A program made the translations under genes and the position numbers. Positions 1 through 8,973 of a DNA stretch of 31,671 bases are shown here, piece after piece. The notes under the pieces are model-generated. The model did not search any database and had not been told where the DNA came from. It saw only the letters and a program-made list of their open reading frames with translations. Origin of the DNA: Lichenicola sp964248625. Lineage in GTDB: Bacteria > Pseudomonadota > Alphaproteobacteria > Acetobacterales > Acetobacteraceae. Where the stretch lies: assembly GCA_964248625.1 (NCBI GenBank), contig CAXTZG010000041.1:1-31671 (forward strand). Reading direction: 5' to 3'. Positions within the stretch are counted from its first letter, which is position 1, and every line of letters starts with the position of its first letter.

Positions 1-54
1 AGCACTCGTCGCAACCGTCTGTTTCTGGCTCACCTGATTGAGTCGGCAGCCTAG
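1..54 (+). CDS. C-terminal fragment of an unknown protein (partial, runs off left edge)
   Basis: Frame 1 is open from the window edge to a TAG at 52-54 and gives 17 residues ending HLIESAA. The stop sits in a CTAG shared with the stop of the convergent gene on the other strand. This is the compact tail-to-tail arrangement seen again at 26093-26096, and it supports a real gene end. Seventeen residues are too few to assign a family, and the open frame could also be chance. Confidence 0.4.
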   Translation, partial: STRRNRLFLAHLIESAA

Positions 55-692
55 AGGCTTGCCCAGACGATGCGGTGCAGCCAGGCGAGCTCGCTGCCGC
101 CGCACGATACGCCGGCACCGTCGGTGCCCAGCATGTCGAACTCCATGCGCTCCGAAGCGCGGCCGGTGACGATGCCGGCCTCGACCGGTCCCTCCGCGCG
201 ACGCAGCAGCACGCGGTCGCCAGGCCGGACCGGCGCTTCCGGCGAGACGATCACCGTGCCGCCCTGACGGAACACCGGCTCGAGCCGGTCGCTGTCCACC
301 TGCACCGCGTAGCCGTGCGGATCGCCGGGCTGCGGCACCTCGGTCTGCTCCCAGCTCTGCCCGGACGGATGGCCCGCCTCGTCGAACAGGCCGTCGACAT
401 CCAGCCGCGACAGCGGCAGCAGCGGCAGATGCCGGGCGCGATGGGTGCGGCCGATGGTCAGCGCGCGGGCGCCGCCGACCAGGGTGGTGAAGGTTTCCAG
501 GCTGGCGCCGGTCGCCGACAGCACGCGCGACAGGCTCTCGGTGCTGGGCCAGCGCAGGCCACGCCGGGTGGTGCGCTTGGAGCGATTGAATGCGGTGGGA
601 TCGAGCCCGGCGGCGCGCGCCAGCCCCGAGGGCGACAATCCCTTCTCGGCCGCCAGCGTATCGATCGCGCGCCAAAGATCCTCGTGCTTCAT
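51..692 (-). CDS. HTH transcriptional regulator with degenerate S24 (LexA/CI-like) C-terminal domain
   Basis: This 213-residue protein has an N-terminal helix-turn-helix region (about residues 4-75, with the recognition part around LSPSGLARAAGLDPTAFNRS). The C-terminal half (about 120-210) resembles the S24 peptidase fold of phage-type repressors. The fold markers are visible: YAVQV then xxLEP at 129-139, and RPGDRVLLRR at 156-165. In an active S24 protein the residue before M-E-P is the serine nucleophile; here it is Arg136 (RLEP). The lysine expected near residues 171-173 is replaced by Glu-Ala-Gly. Self-cleavage is therefore unlikely and the domain probably serves dimerisation or ligand sensing. 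It lies 12 bases downstream of a small unknown gene on the same strand. The targets are unknown. Fold assignment is fairly secure; loss of catalysis is inferred from motif alignment by eye. Confidence 0.82.
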   Translation of the reverse strand: MKHEDLWRAIDTLAAEKGLSPSGLARAAGLDPTAFNRSKRTTRRGLRWPSTESLSRVLSATGASLETFTTLVGGARALTIGRTHRARHLPLLPLSRLDVDGLFDEAGHPSGQSWEQTEVPQPGDPHGYAVQVDSDRLEPVFRQGGTVIVSPEAPVRPGDRVLLRRAEGPVEAGIVTGRASERMEFDMLGTDGAGVSCGGSELAWLHRIVWASL

Positions 693-704
693 GCGTGCGG
701 TTCC

Positions 705-929
705 TCAGGCGACCTTCATGATCTCCTGGTCGTGCCGCAGGCAACCCGCGGGCGTGATGCGGTAGCGATGACCGGTGCAGGCGGCGAGGCCGACCTGCTC
801 CAGGCGATCAAGGCAGCGTGCATCCTTCAGTTCGGCGCGGCTGGCGTCGGGTCGCCCGGCCTCGCCGCAGAGCTTGAGGCGGTGCAGCGCCGAACGGCAG
901 CAGGTCTCGAGATAGGGCTCGTTCCACAT
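705..929 (-). CDS. Small protein of unknown function, possibly winged-helix-like
   Basis: The frame gives 74 residues from the ATG at 929 (MWNEPYLETCCRS) to a stop 12 bases before the S24-like regulator gene, so the two are likely co-transcribed. The C-terminal part has an alternation typical of winged-helix proteins: DARCLDRLEQVGLAAC, then HRYRITPAG as a possible wing. No family is recognised. An upstream ATG at 1013 would give 102 residues, but it would make its start overlap the pyrD start on the other strand and has no ribosome binding site, so the shorter form is preferred. The protein is cysteine-rich for its size, with CC near residues 10-11 and further Cys downstream. Codon use matches the neighbours. 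Function unknown. Confidence 0.6.
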   Translation of the reverse strand: MWNEPYLETCCRSALHRLKLCGEAGRPDASRAELKDARCLDRLEQVGLAACTGHRYRITPAGCLRHDQEIMKVA

Positions 930-1011
930 GCCGACCAGGATTGCCGCATGCGGTGCCGCTGGCAAGCGGTCCCCTTCCCACGGGGCGTCGTATGCGGCAG
1001 GAACGAACCAC

Positions 1012-2079
1012 ATGATGCCGCAATCGCTTTCCCTCCCGCTGCTGCGCCGGCTCGATCCGGAGCGCGCGCATGGCCTGGCGCTCGGCGCCCTGGCGCTCGG
1101 TCTCGGCGGCGGCAGCCGGCCGCAGGACGATGCCGGCCTCGCGGTCACGGCCATGGGTCTGCGGTTCCCCAATCCGATCGGCATCGCCGCCGGCTTCGAC
1201 AAGAACGCGCGCGTCGTCCGGCCGCTCGCCCGGCTGGGCTTCGGCTTCGTCGAGGCCGGCACGGTGACGCCGCTGCCGCAGGACGGCAACCCGCGGCCGC
1301 GTGTGTTCCGGCTCCCGGAGAACGGCGCGGTGATCAACCGCCTGGGCTTCAACAATCACGGCCTCGACCGCTTTCACAGCCGGCTGCGTCGGCTGCGCGA
1401 CCACCGGCCCCTGGCGGTGCCGTTCGGCGCCAATCTCGGCATCAACAAGGAGGGCGCCGATCCGCCACGCGACTACGCGCGGCTGGCCCAGGCCCTGGCG
1501 CCGCTATCGGACTATCTGGTGATCAACCTGTCCTCGCCGAACACGCCCGGCCTGCGCGAGCTGCAGCGGGTGGAGCGGCTGCGCGAGCTGCTGCAGGCGG
1601 TAACCCAGGCGGTGCCCACCCGGCCGCCGCTGCTGGTCAAGCTGGCCCCGGACCTCGCCTCCGACGCGCTGCCCGCCATCGTGGAGACCGCGATCGCCGC
1701 CGGGATCGATGGGCTGATCGTGTCGAACACGCTGCTGGCGCGTCCGCCCGGGCTTTCCGGACGGCATGCGGGCGAGGCCGGCGGCCTGTCCGGACGGCCG
1801 CTGCGGGCCCACAGCACCGCGATGCTAGCCGAGGTGTCGCGCCTGTCCAAGGGCCGGCTGACCCTGATCGGCTGCGGCGGCATCGAGTGCGGCGCCGACA
1901 TCTTGGAGAAGATGCGCGCGGGCGCTCATCTGGTGCAGCTCTATACCCGCTTCGCCTATGAGGGGCCGGCGCTGCTGCGCCGGCTGAAGACCGAGCTCAG
2001 GCAGGCGGTGCGGGACGGGGGCTGGCCATCGCTGGACGCGGCCTGCCGGGACGGGGCGCTGCCCGCAGAGGGACGCTGA
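1012..2079 (+). CDS. pyrD: Class 2 (quinone-dependent) dihydroorotate dehydrogenase
   Basis: PyrD oxidises dihydroorotate to orotate in pyrimidine synthesis. It uses FMN and passes electrons to membrane quinone. The 355-residue length and the N-terminal helical extension before the barrel are typical of the membrane-associated class 2 enzymes. Visible motifs are GIAAGFDKN (57-65, FMN pocket), NRLGFNNHG (109-117), LSSPNTPGLR (173-182, with the class 2 catalytic serine at 174/175), IVSNT and GCGGI near the phosphate site. ATG codons at 1012 and 1015 are adjacent; an AGGA sits about 9 bases before 1012. The gene overlaps the next gene by one base (TGATG), which implies translational coupling. 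It is divergent from the small unknown gene ending at 705. Confidence 0.97.
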   Translation: MMPQSLSLPLLRRLDPERAHGLALGALALGLGGGSRPQDDAGLAVTAMGLRFPNPIGIAAGFDKNARVVRPLARLGFGFVEAGTVTPLPQDGNPRPRVFRLPENGAVINRLGFNNHGLDRFHSRLRRLRDHRPLAVPFGANLGINKEGADPPRDYARLAQALAPLSDYLVINLSSPNTPGLRELQRVERLRELLQAVTQAVPTRPPLLVKLAPDLASDALPAIVETAIAAGIDGLIVSNTLLARPPGLSGRHAGEAGGLSGRPLRAHSTAMLAEVSRLSKGRLTLIGCGGIECGADILEKMRAGAHLVQLYTRFAYEGPALLRRLKTELRQAVRDGGWPSLDAACRDGALPAEGR

Positions 2080-2933
2080 TGCAGCATCTGGACGGGTTCG
2101 AGACCCTGGCGTCGCGCTATGACGGCTTCATCGTCGATCTCTGGGGCGTGATCCATGACGGCGTCGTCGCCTATCCCGGTGCCGTCGACTGTCTTCTGCG
2201 GCTGCGCCAGGCGGGCAGGCGGGTGGTGCTGCTGTCCAACGCGCCGCGCCGGACGCGGCTGGCGCAGGCGACGCTGCGTCGCATGGGCATCCCCGACGAC
2301 GCCTACGACGCCATCCTGACCAGCGGCGAGGCGACCCGCACGGCGCTGATCGCGCGCAGCGACCCCTGGTTCGCCGCCCTCGGCCACCGCGTCTGGCACC
2401 TCGGGCCGGACAAGGACCGCAACCTGCTCGAGGACGTGCCCCTGCAGCTCGCGGCGAGTCCGGCCGAGGCCGACTTCGTGCTCAATACCGGTCCGGACGA
2501 CGAGCTGGGCGAGACCGACGTCGAGCCGTATCTGCCGGTGCTCAGGGAATGCGCGGCGCGGGGCTTGAGGATGGTCTGCGCCAATCCCGATCTGGAAGTG
2601 GTGCGCAGCGGCGGCCAGCGCCTGATCTGCGCCGGCCTGCTGGCGCGCTACTACGCGCAGTACGGCGGCGAGGTCAGGCAGATCGGCAAGCCGTATCGCG
2701 ACATCTACCGGCCGGTGCGCGAAGCGCTGGACCTGCCGGACGCGCGCATCCTCGCCGTGGGCGATTCGCTTGCCACCGACATCGCCGGCGCCAGGGCAGC
2801 CGGGATCGCGTCCTGCTGGGTGCTGGGCGGCATCCATCGCGAGATGATCGGCGACGACCACGCGCTGGCGGAGGCGCAGGCCGCGGCCGCCGGTCTTGCG
2901 CCGGTGGCGACGATTCCGCGCTTCGTCTGGTAG
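2079..2933 (+). CDS. HAD-superfamily class IIA hydrolase (NagD-like, unknown substrate)
   Basis: This 284-residue protein has the HAD motif order. Motif I is DLWGVIHDG (20-28), motif II is LLSNAPRR (74 region), the motif III lysine is in IGKPYRDIY, and motif IV is GDSLATDIAGARAAG. The cap between motifs II and III is class IIA. It resembles the subfamily of uncharacterised class IIA hydrolases with a D-x-W-G-V motif I. In phosphatases such as NagD the residue two after the nucleophile Asp is the acid/base Asp; here it is Trp22, so ordinary phosphatase chemistry may be weakened or different. Its start overlaps the pyrD stop by one base, so the two are coupled, and a nucleotide or sugar phosphate substrate is possible. 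That is a guess from context. Confidence 0.9.
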   Translation: MQHLDGFETLASRYDGFIVDLWGVIHDGVVAYPGAVDCLLRLRQAGRRVVLLSNAPRRTRLAQATLRRMGIPDDAYDAILTSGEATRTALIARSDPWFAALGHRVWHLGPDKDRNLLEDVPLQLAASPAEADFVLNTGPDDELGETDVEPYLPVLRECAARGLRMVCANPDLEVVRSGGQRLICAGLLARYYAQYGGEVRQIGKPYRDIYRPVREALDLPDARILAVGDSLATDIAGARAAGIASCWVLGGIHREMIGDDHALAEAQAAAAGLAPVATIPRFVW

Positions 2934-2960
2934 CCGTCCGACCGCAGCGACGCTCGCCGC

Positions 2961-3542
2961 TCAGGCGTTGCCGACCTCGCCGACCAGCCGCAGCGGGTCG
3001 ACGCCAAGGGCCGCGAACGCACGGCGCCACTTGCGGTCATGCTCGGTGCCGAACACCAGGGCCTCGTCCGCCGGCGCCGAGAGCCAAGCGTTCTGCCGGA
3101 TCTCGGCCTCCAGCTGTCCCGGGCCCCAGGCCGCGTGGCCCAGCGCCAGCAGCGCCTGCCTCGGCCCCTGGCCATCGGCGATCTCGCGCAGCACGTCGAG
3201 ACTGGCGGTCAGGACGATGCCGGCATCGACGGTCAGGCTGCCGTCCCCGCTCCAGTCGCTGCTGTGCAGCACGAAGCCGCGCGAGCCTTCCATCGGACCG
3301 CCGGCGCAGAGCGCGATCCGGCGACGCGGCGGCGTCGGCGTGATCTCGAGCTGGGCCAGCAGGTCGTCGAAGCCCGGCTCGGACAGGCGGCGATTGACCA
3401 CCAGCCCCATGGCGCCATCCTCGGCCGAGTGCGCGCACAGGAAGATCACGGTCTGGCTGAAATTCTTGTCGAGCAGCGACGGCATCGCGATCAGCAGGTG
3501 CCCGGTCAGGCTCACGTCGGCGTTGTCGAGGAGGGAAAGCAT
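2961..3542 (-). CDS. YqgE/AlgH family protein
   Basis: The frame gives 193 residues, the usual size of the YqgE/AlgH (UPF0301) family. Recognisable features are the opening LTGHLLIAMPSLLDKNFSQT, then VIFLCAHSAEDGAMGLVVNR, CAGGPMEGSRGFVLH and ALGHAAWGPGQLEAEI. The W-x-x-GQLE signature is characteristic. The molecular role is not established; in Pseudomonas AlgH has been linked to alginate gene expression. I chose the ATG at 3542 because it places the conserved core close to the N-terminus. The reading frame stays open upstream, and ATG codons at 3608 and 3731 would add 22 and 63 unconserved residues. The gene is convergent with the HAD hydrolase gene (27 bases apart) and divergent from the small gene starting at 3721. 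Confidence 0.92.
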   Translation of the reverse strand: MLSLLDNADVSLTGHLLIAMPSLLDKNFSQTVIFLCAHSAEDGAMGLVVNRRLSEPGFDDLLAQLEITPTPPRRRIALCAGGPMEGSRGFVLHSSDWSGDGSLTVDAGIVLTASLDVLREIADGQGPRQALLALGHAAWGPGQLEAEIRQNAWLSAPADEALVFGTEHDRKWRRAFAALGVDPLRLVGEVGNA

Positions 3543-3632
3543 CCATCCAGATGTGGCGAAGGCCACGACGGACGCAAGACGATCGGCATCGGCTGCGGAC
3601 AAATCCATGCCGTCGCCGCGCGGCCGCCACGC

Positions 3633-3646
3633 CGGTTGCGCAACCG
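3633..3646. promoter_or_regulatory. 14-base perfect palindrome in a divergent promoter region (candidate operator)
   Basis: CGGTTGCGCAACCG is self-complementary over all 14 bases. It lies in the 178-base divergent gap between the yqgE start (3542) and the small gene start (3721). It is followed at once by a second dyad, ACCGT-5-ACGGT (3643-3657). The position 75 to 91 bases from both starts suits a binding site for a dimeric regulator serving either gene. No promoter hexamers could be assigned confidently, and a palindrome of this length could occur by chance in a window this size. Confidence 0.4.
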
Positions 3647-3720
3647 TCTCGAACGGTGAGACTTTTATCCGCAGGCCGTGGCCCGTCCGCCTCGCCTGTC
3701 CCCCGCCTGCAAGGTGCAGC

Positions 3721-3972
3721 ATGCCGTTCACCCTCGCCTATCTCGACAGTCCGGTGCCGACGATCCCGGCCCGGCCCGGCCCTGATGCAAGAGGACAGGC
3801 GCGTCCGGCGGACCGGCAGGAGCATTTCGGCACCGAGGAGGCAGCCCTGAAGCGTGCGGCGCATCTGCTGCCGGGACCGGACTGGCTCGACCTGCGCCTG
3901 TATGGCCCGGACGGCCGCCGTCTGGCCGATCAGGCCGAGCTCGCGGCCCATCTCGGTCTCGAGCCGAGCTGA
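3721..3972 (+). CDS. Small conserved-looking protein of unknown function
   Basis: The frame gives 83 residues from ATG 3721, preceded by AAGGTG about 6 bases upstream. The sequence starts MPFTLAYLDSPVPTIPARP, has an acidic/basic middle (EEAALKRAAHLLPG), and ends with WLDLRLYGPDGRRLADQAELAAHLGLEPS. The last part reads like a small folded unit (strand, turn, helix). No signal peptide, membrane segment or metal-binding motif is visible. It is divergent from yqgE and lies 38 bases before the short-chain dehydrogenase gene, so it may share a transcript with it. Codon usage is normal for the window. I do not recognise the family and assign no function. Confidence 0.65.
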   Translation: MPFTLAYLDSPVPTIPARPGPDARGQARPADRQEHFGTEEAALKRAAHLLPGPDWLDLRLYGPDGRRLADQAELAAHLGLEPS

Positions 3973-4010
3973 CCCTGCCGCATCACCGCCCTGTCCATCC
4001 TGGAGGTTTC

Positions 4011-4766
4011 ATGAGCCTGACTGTCTTCATCACCGGCGCCACCGCCGGGTTCGGCAGGACGATCGCCGAGCGCCTGATCGCGGACGGGCATCGCGTCGTC
4101 GCCACCGGCCGCCGCCGGGAGCGTCTGGATGCGCTGCACCAGCAGCTCGGCGAGCGCCTGCTCCCCGTGGCGCTGGACGTCAGCGACGCCGCCGCGGTCG
4201 CCGCCCTGCCGGGGAGCCTGCCAGAGGACTGGCGCGCGGTCGACGTGCTGGTGGCCAATGCCGGGCTGGCGCTCGGGCTGGCGCCGGCCTGGCAGTGCGA
4301 GATCGGCGACTGGGAGCAGATGGTGGCGACCAATGTCGGCGGCGTCATCGGCACCACGCGCGCCCTGCTGCCGGGCATGGTGGCGCGCAACCGCGGCCAC
4401 GTGATCACGATCGGCAGCGCGGCCGGCTCCTACCCGTATCCGGGCGGCAACGTGTATGGCGCGACCAAGGCATTCGTGGCGCAGTTCGCGCTGAACCTGA
4501 AGGCGGACCTGGTGGGCACGGCGGTGCGGGTCACCAACATCGAGCCCGGCCTGGTGGGCGGCAGCGAATTCAGCCAGGTCCGCTTCGGCGACAAGGAGAA
4601 GGCCGCCGCGATGTATCGCAATGCCGATCCGCTGCTGCCCGAGGACATCGCCGAGACCGTCGCCTGGGTGGTCGGGCTGCCCGCGCGCGTGAACATCAAC
4701 CGGATCGAGATGATGCCGACGACCCAGGCGCCTGGGCCGCTCACCATCAAGCGGCGCGAAGGCTGA
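4011..4766 (+). CDS. Short-chain dehydrogenase/reductase, YdfG-like (NADP-dependent 3-hydroxy acid dehydrogenase)
   Basis: This 251-residue classical SDR has the Rossmann glycine motif TGATAGFG (8-15), NAG at 83-85, and the catalytic set Ser136, Tyr149 and Lys153 (YGATK). The arginine run at 34-36 after the second strand favours NADP over NAD. The length and the end of the protein (NINRIEMMPTTQAPGPLTIKR) match the YdfG subfamily. Those enzymes oxidise L-serine, L-allo-threonine and 3-hydroxypropionate-type acids, and in E. coli YdfG reduces malonic semialdehyde. A clear GGAGG precedes the ATG. The PPK2 gene follows after 7 bases, so co-transcription is likely, though no functional link is obvious. 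Substrate assignment is by family resemblance. Confidence 0.92.
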   Translation: MSLTVFITGATAGFGRTIAERLIADGHRVVATGRRRERLDALHQQLGERLLPVALDVSDAAAVAALPGSLPEDWRAVDVLVANAGLALGLAPAWQCEIGDWEQMVATNVGGVIGTTRALLPGMVARNRGHVITIGSAAGSYPYPGGNVYGATKAFVAQFALNLKADLVGTAVRVTNIEPGLVGGSEFSQVRFGDKEKAAAMYRNADPLLPEDIAETVAWVVGLPARVNINRIEMMPTTQAPGPLTIKRREG

Positions 4767-4773
4767 GCCCGCG

Positions 4774-5664
4774 ATGGACGGCGAGACGCGCAAGCGGCTG
4801 CTGAAGCGCTGCCGCGTGACGTCGGCGAAGGGGTTCTGCCTCGCCGACCACGATCCGGACGACAAGGGCGGCCTGGGCATCGAGGAGGAGCAGGGCAGGC
4901 TGCTGCTGCGAGAGGGGGTGGAGCGCCTTTCGACGCTGCAGCAGTCGCTGTATGCGAACGGGCGCTGGGCGGTGCTGGCGGTGTTCCAGGCGATGGATGC
5001 GGCCGGCAAGGACGGCACCATCCGGCACGTGATGTCGGGCGTGAACCCGCAGGGCGTCAGCGTGACCTCGTTCAAGCAGCCAGGCCCGGTGGAGCTCGGG
5101 CATGATTTCCTGTGGCGCATCCATGCGGCGGTGCCGGCGCGCGGCCGGATCGGCATCTTCAACCGCAGCCATTACGAGGAGGTGCTGGTCGCCCGCGTGC
5201 ATCCGCAGGTGCTGGAGACGCAGGACCTGCCGCGGCAGCGCCGCCACCCGAAATTCTGGGACAACCGCCTCAAGGACATCCGCCACTTCGAACGCTACCT
5301 CGACCGTCAGGGCATCGTGGTGGTGAAGTTCTTTCTCAACATCTCCAAGGAGGAGCAGCGGCAGCGCTTCCTGTCGCGTCTCGACGACCCGGAGAAGCAG
5401 TGGAAGTTCAGCGTCGGCGACCTGAGCGAGCGCAACCACTGGGACGAGTACCAGACCGCCTACGAGCAGGCGATCGCCGCCACCGCGACGCCGGAAGCGC
5501 CCTGGTTCGTCGTGCCGGGCAACCACAAATGGTTCGCGCATCTGGTCGTGGTCGAGGCGATGATTGGGGCGCTCGAGCGGTGCGACCTGTCGATGCCGAA
5601 GCTCGCGCCGGCCACCCGGGCCGAGCTGGACACGGCGAGACAGCGGCTCGAAGCCGAGGGCTGA
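4774..5664 (+). CDS. PPK2-family polyphosphate kinase
   Basis: PPK2 enzymes transfer phosphate between polyphosphate and nucleoside mono- or diphosphates. The 296-residue protein has the Walker A-like loop AMDAAGKDGT (73-82), the Walker B region GIFNRSHYEEVLVARVH (127-143), and a lid segment around RRHPKFWDNRLKDIRHFE. Towards the C-terminus come KFFLNISKEEQRQRF and the conserved RNHWDEYQTAYE. A single PPK2 domain of about 300 residues resembles the PPK2-related, AMP- or ADP-using subgroup (class I or III), but direction and nucleotide preference cannot be read from sequence alone. The start ATG lies 7 bases after the upstream dehydrogenase gene. The gene is convergent with clpA across a strong hairpin at 5672-5697. 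Confidence 0.95.
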   Translation: MDGETRKRLLKRCRVTSAKGFCLADHDPDDKGGLGIEEEQGRLLLREGVERLSTLQQSLYANGRWAVLAVFQAMDAAGKDGTIRHVMSGVNPQGVSVTSFKQPGPVELGHDFLWRIHAAVPARGRIGIFNRSHYEEVLVARVHPQVLETQDLPRQRRHPKFWDNRLKDIRHFERYLDRQGIVVVKFFLNISKEEQRQRFLSRLDDPEKQWKFSVGDLSERNHWDEYQTAYEQAIAATATPEAPWFVVPGNHKWFAHLVVVEAMIGALERCDLSMPKLAPATRAELDTARQRLEAEG

Positions 5665-5671
5665 ACGCGAA

Positions 5672-5697
5672 ACGGCGGAACCCGAAGGTCCCGCCGT
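5672..5697 (-). terminator. Hairpin terminator between PPK2 gene and clpA
   Basis: Read on the minus strand, an 11-pair stem (ACGGCGGGACC against its complement, with one G-U pair) closes on a UUCG tetraloop. It is followed by TTTCGCG. The tail is short of uridines, but the very stable tetraloop hairpin lies 27 bases beyond the clpA stop and 8 beyond the PPK2 stop. It probably ends clpSA transcription, and on the plus strand (one A-C mismatch) may also serve the PPK2 gene. Confidence 0.7.
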
Positions 5698-5724
5698 CCG
5701 TGCCGCCGTTGCGGGTGTTGTGCC

Positions 5725-8088
<2,364 letters not shown>

Positions 8089-8315
8089 GGTTTGACGCTC
8101 CTTCGCCGCTTAGGGCCAGGCCGCTCCCGGCCGCCCCTGGAGCAACCGAGGCCGCGAACTCCAGTCGCAGCACGGTCATCTTTGGGGGGTTTCCGGCAGA
8201 AGGCCAGTAAAAAACTGGTATGGAACGCGCTTGCCCGGCTCGGAGGCCCGGCACCGCGCGATGTCCCAGATAGGAGCGAACGGCCGCGATTACATCCCTT
8301 CGCCGGGCGGCGCGC

Positions 8316-8750
8316 TCAGTCCTTCTCGATCGTGCACTGCAGTGGATGCTGGTTCTGCCGGGCGAGATCCATGACCTGCGTCACCTTGGTCTCCGCGACC
8401 TCGTAGGTATAGACGCCGCAGACGCCCACGCCGCGCTTGTGGACGTGCAGCATGATCCGGGTCGCCTCGTCGCGCGACTTCTGGAAGAAGCGCTCCAGCA
8501 CATGCACGACGAACTCCATCGGCGTGTAATCGTCGTTCAGCATCAAGACCTTGTACATGGCCGGCTTGCGCGTCTTGGGACGCGCCTTCACGACCACCCC
8601 GATGTTGGGTGAGTCTGGCGTGTTGGTCTTGTCGTTGTCGCTCAACTGAGGCGATGTCGCAGCGCCCGGCCGCTGCGCGCGACGCGCCGGCAACGGGCGG
8701 GTCGACGGAACCGCATCGCGGGAACCGGAGAAGAGAGGGTCAGGGCGCAT
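8316..8750 (-). CDS. clpS: ClpS, adaptor for ClpA (N-end rule)
   Basis: ClpS binds destabilising N-terminal residues and the ClpA N-domain, delivering N-degron substrates. The C-terminal core is unmistakable: YKVLMLNDDYTPMEFVV, then LERFFQKSRDEATRIMLHVH, KRGVGVCGVYTYEVAETK and QNQHPLQC. The Asn-Asp pair and the Met/His pocket residues that recognise the N-degron amino group are in place. From the ATG at 8750 the protein has 144 residues, about 40 more than many ClpS proteins. The extra N-terminus is Arg/Pro/Ser-rich and probably disordered. The frame is open further upstream to 8864, but those residues show no family features. The gene precedes clpA on the same strand and is divergent from the DD-carboxypeptidase gene. 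Confidence 0.95.
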   Translation of the reverse strand: MRPDPLFSGSRDAVPSTRPLPARRAQRPGAATSPQLSDNDKTNTPDSPNIGVVVKARPKTRKPAMYKVLMLNDDYTPMEFVVHVLERFFQKSRDEATRIMLHVHKRGVGVCGVYTYEVAETKVTQVMDLARQNQHPLQCTIEKD

Positions 8751-8795
8751 CGGGGCACCATATTGGAACTCGAAGCGGCGGTGAAAGCCCCCTGC

Positions 8796-8817
8796 CGCGC
8801 AGGAATCGCGCAGGAAT
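8796..8817. repeat. Perfect 11-base tandem duplication in the clpS/DD-carboxypeptidase divergent region
   Basis: CGCGCAGGAAT occurs twice back to back (8796-8806 and 8807-8817). It lies in the 223-base gap between two divergent genes, about 46 bases upstream of the clpS start. Eleven bases are one helical turn, so the two copies would present the same face to a protein. It may be a pair of operator half-sites or a slippage product. No function is assigned. Confidence 0.6.
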
Positions 8818-8973
8818 ACGGATGTGACGCCGATCAACGGCGGCGGGACCTGCCGCAAAGGCATCGATCACGACCCCCTCCAGCCTGCGAGCCCGACCAA
8901 CCCGTTGGCAATCCCGGAATTAATCTGGACGAAAGATTTGACCGTCCATAAGATCGGTGCTGGGAACCGGGGG

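Noticed and set aside
75..1961. Long plus-strand frame running opposite the regulator and through pyrD
   Set aside because: It is a GC-driven shadow frame with no domain signals, while the overlapping regulator and pyrD frames carry clear motifs.
8204..8218. CCAGT/ACTGG hairpin with an A-rich loop between clpS and clpA
   Set aside because: A 5-pair stem with a 5-base loop is too weak to call a terminator or regulatory element in a likely co-transcribed gap.
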